This document shows positions 63,728-64,000 of a DNA stretch of 64,000 nt, one piece after another. Source of the DNA: Marispirochaeta sp. (GTDB taxonomy: Bacteria > Spirochaetota > Spirochaetia > JC444 > Marispirochaetaceae); the NCBI RefSeq assembly GCF_963668165.1, contig NZ_OY764209.1, positions 1,736,001-1,800,000 on the forward strand, written 5' to 3'. Below the pieces are notes generated by a model. It did no database searches. It was not told where the DNA came from and saw nothing but the letters and a program-made list of their open reading frames with translations. How positions within the stretch are numbered: the first letter of the stretch is position 1; each line of letters opens with the position of its first letter. The position numbers and the translations under genes were made by a program.

Positions 63728-64000
63728 GGGTGACAATGTAGTTGTTAAAGTCCAGACCAGTATTGAAGGCATCAAGGCCATTAAGAAAATCAAGGAAACT
63801 ACAGACATCGAAATCTGTGCAAACGCTATTCATACAACCATGGAAGCTCTTGTTGTAGCACAAGGCCGGTGCCGACCATGCAGCGATCTTTCGTGGACTG
63901 CTTGGTGAAGCTGATGAGCGTTCTACCAACGACCTTATGCAGGGAGTAACGGAAGCATACATGGCAGCCGGTATCGATACCCGGGTAATGAGTGCCGCCA
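63728..64000 (+). pseudogene. transaldolase/fructose-6-phosphate aldolase-like fragment
   Basis: The frame begins GDNVVVKVQTSIEGIKAIKK, with the Schiff-base lysine region (VVKVQTS) of the TalC/transaldolase family, and continues ANAIHTTMEALVVAQ. It shifts near 63862 and resumes as AGADHAAIFRGLLGEADERS, then DLMQGVTEAYMAAGID to the window edge. The IS91 end has removed the N-terminus. Confidence 0.7.

Noticed and set aside
1..64000. CRISPR arrays.
   Set aside because: No evenly spaced short repeats with unique spacers were seen. The repeats present are attC sites and IS ends.

Overview
The window looks like accessory and rearranged chromosome of an anaerobic, fermentative bacterium, most likely a spirochaete (Spirochaeta/Treponema relatives). 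The grounds are a trimeric NAD-linked [FeFe]-hydrogenase (hydCBA), spirochaete-style lipoproteins and binding-protein signal peptides, and long-stem attC sites resembling the chromosomal integron of Treponema. The species call is inference. More than half of the DNA is insertion sequences, group II introns, broken transposases and gene cassettes.

Layout. 0-1.3 kb: two paralogous lipoprotein-type genes and a GxxExxY gene. 1.3-7 kb: an IS21 element with a 5-bp target duplication, whose istA carries a group II intron and an IS3 element. 7-10.7 kb: an RHS relic cut by IS66. 11-22 kb: first part of an integron cassette array and defence genes: a trypsin-like protease cassette, an MntA/HepT cassette, a truncated sensor-like gene, a RloA/RloB (AbiL-type) pair broken by IS1634, a DUF4303-propeller protein, and BrnT/BrnA. 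22.3-25.2 kb: a three-gene transposon (DUF6431 / DDE transposase / ExeA-type ATPase). 25.2-28.2 kb: an interrupted IS91-type transposase. 28-44 kb: more ordinary chromosome: a YfcC remnant, L-cysteine desulfidase with a divergent GntR regulator, an initiator-type tRNA-Met, an IS3, an M20 amidohydrolase, a membrane-bound LuxR-type regulator and a dpp-type peptide ABC transporter, probably one peptide or amide scavenging locus. 44-63.5 kb: second part of the cassette array (pentapeptide protein, HicA/HicB plus an unknown gene, DUF6364-like/PIN, RHH/VapC). It is interspersed with copies of one IS91-family element that also encodes a tyrosine recombinase. A CvfB pseudogene and the hydCBA operon sit inside this part. 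The window ends in a truncated transaldolase-like gene.

Two results stand out. First, every preserved 3' end of the IS91-type element (four) lies directly after ATAAC of an attC R'' box, and all three 5' ends abut an attC spacer. It therefore appears to be an attC-targeting rolling-circle element, which is unusual for the family. Second, the block at about 22.3-46.5 kb has been inverted by recombination between two oppositely oriented left ends of the three-gene transposon. The two halves of one IS91-type transposase gene and the two copies of its TTCGG target duplication now lie at opposite ends of this block, and the only backward attC and IS91-type copy are inside it.

Cassette borders were checked by pairing each cassette's first bases (after the G of GTTRRRY) with the R'' box at its end. 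This works for MntA/HepT, HicAB, the pentapeptide gene and VapC cassettes, and partly for the others. No integron integrase gene is seen in the window.
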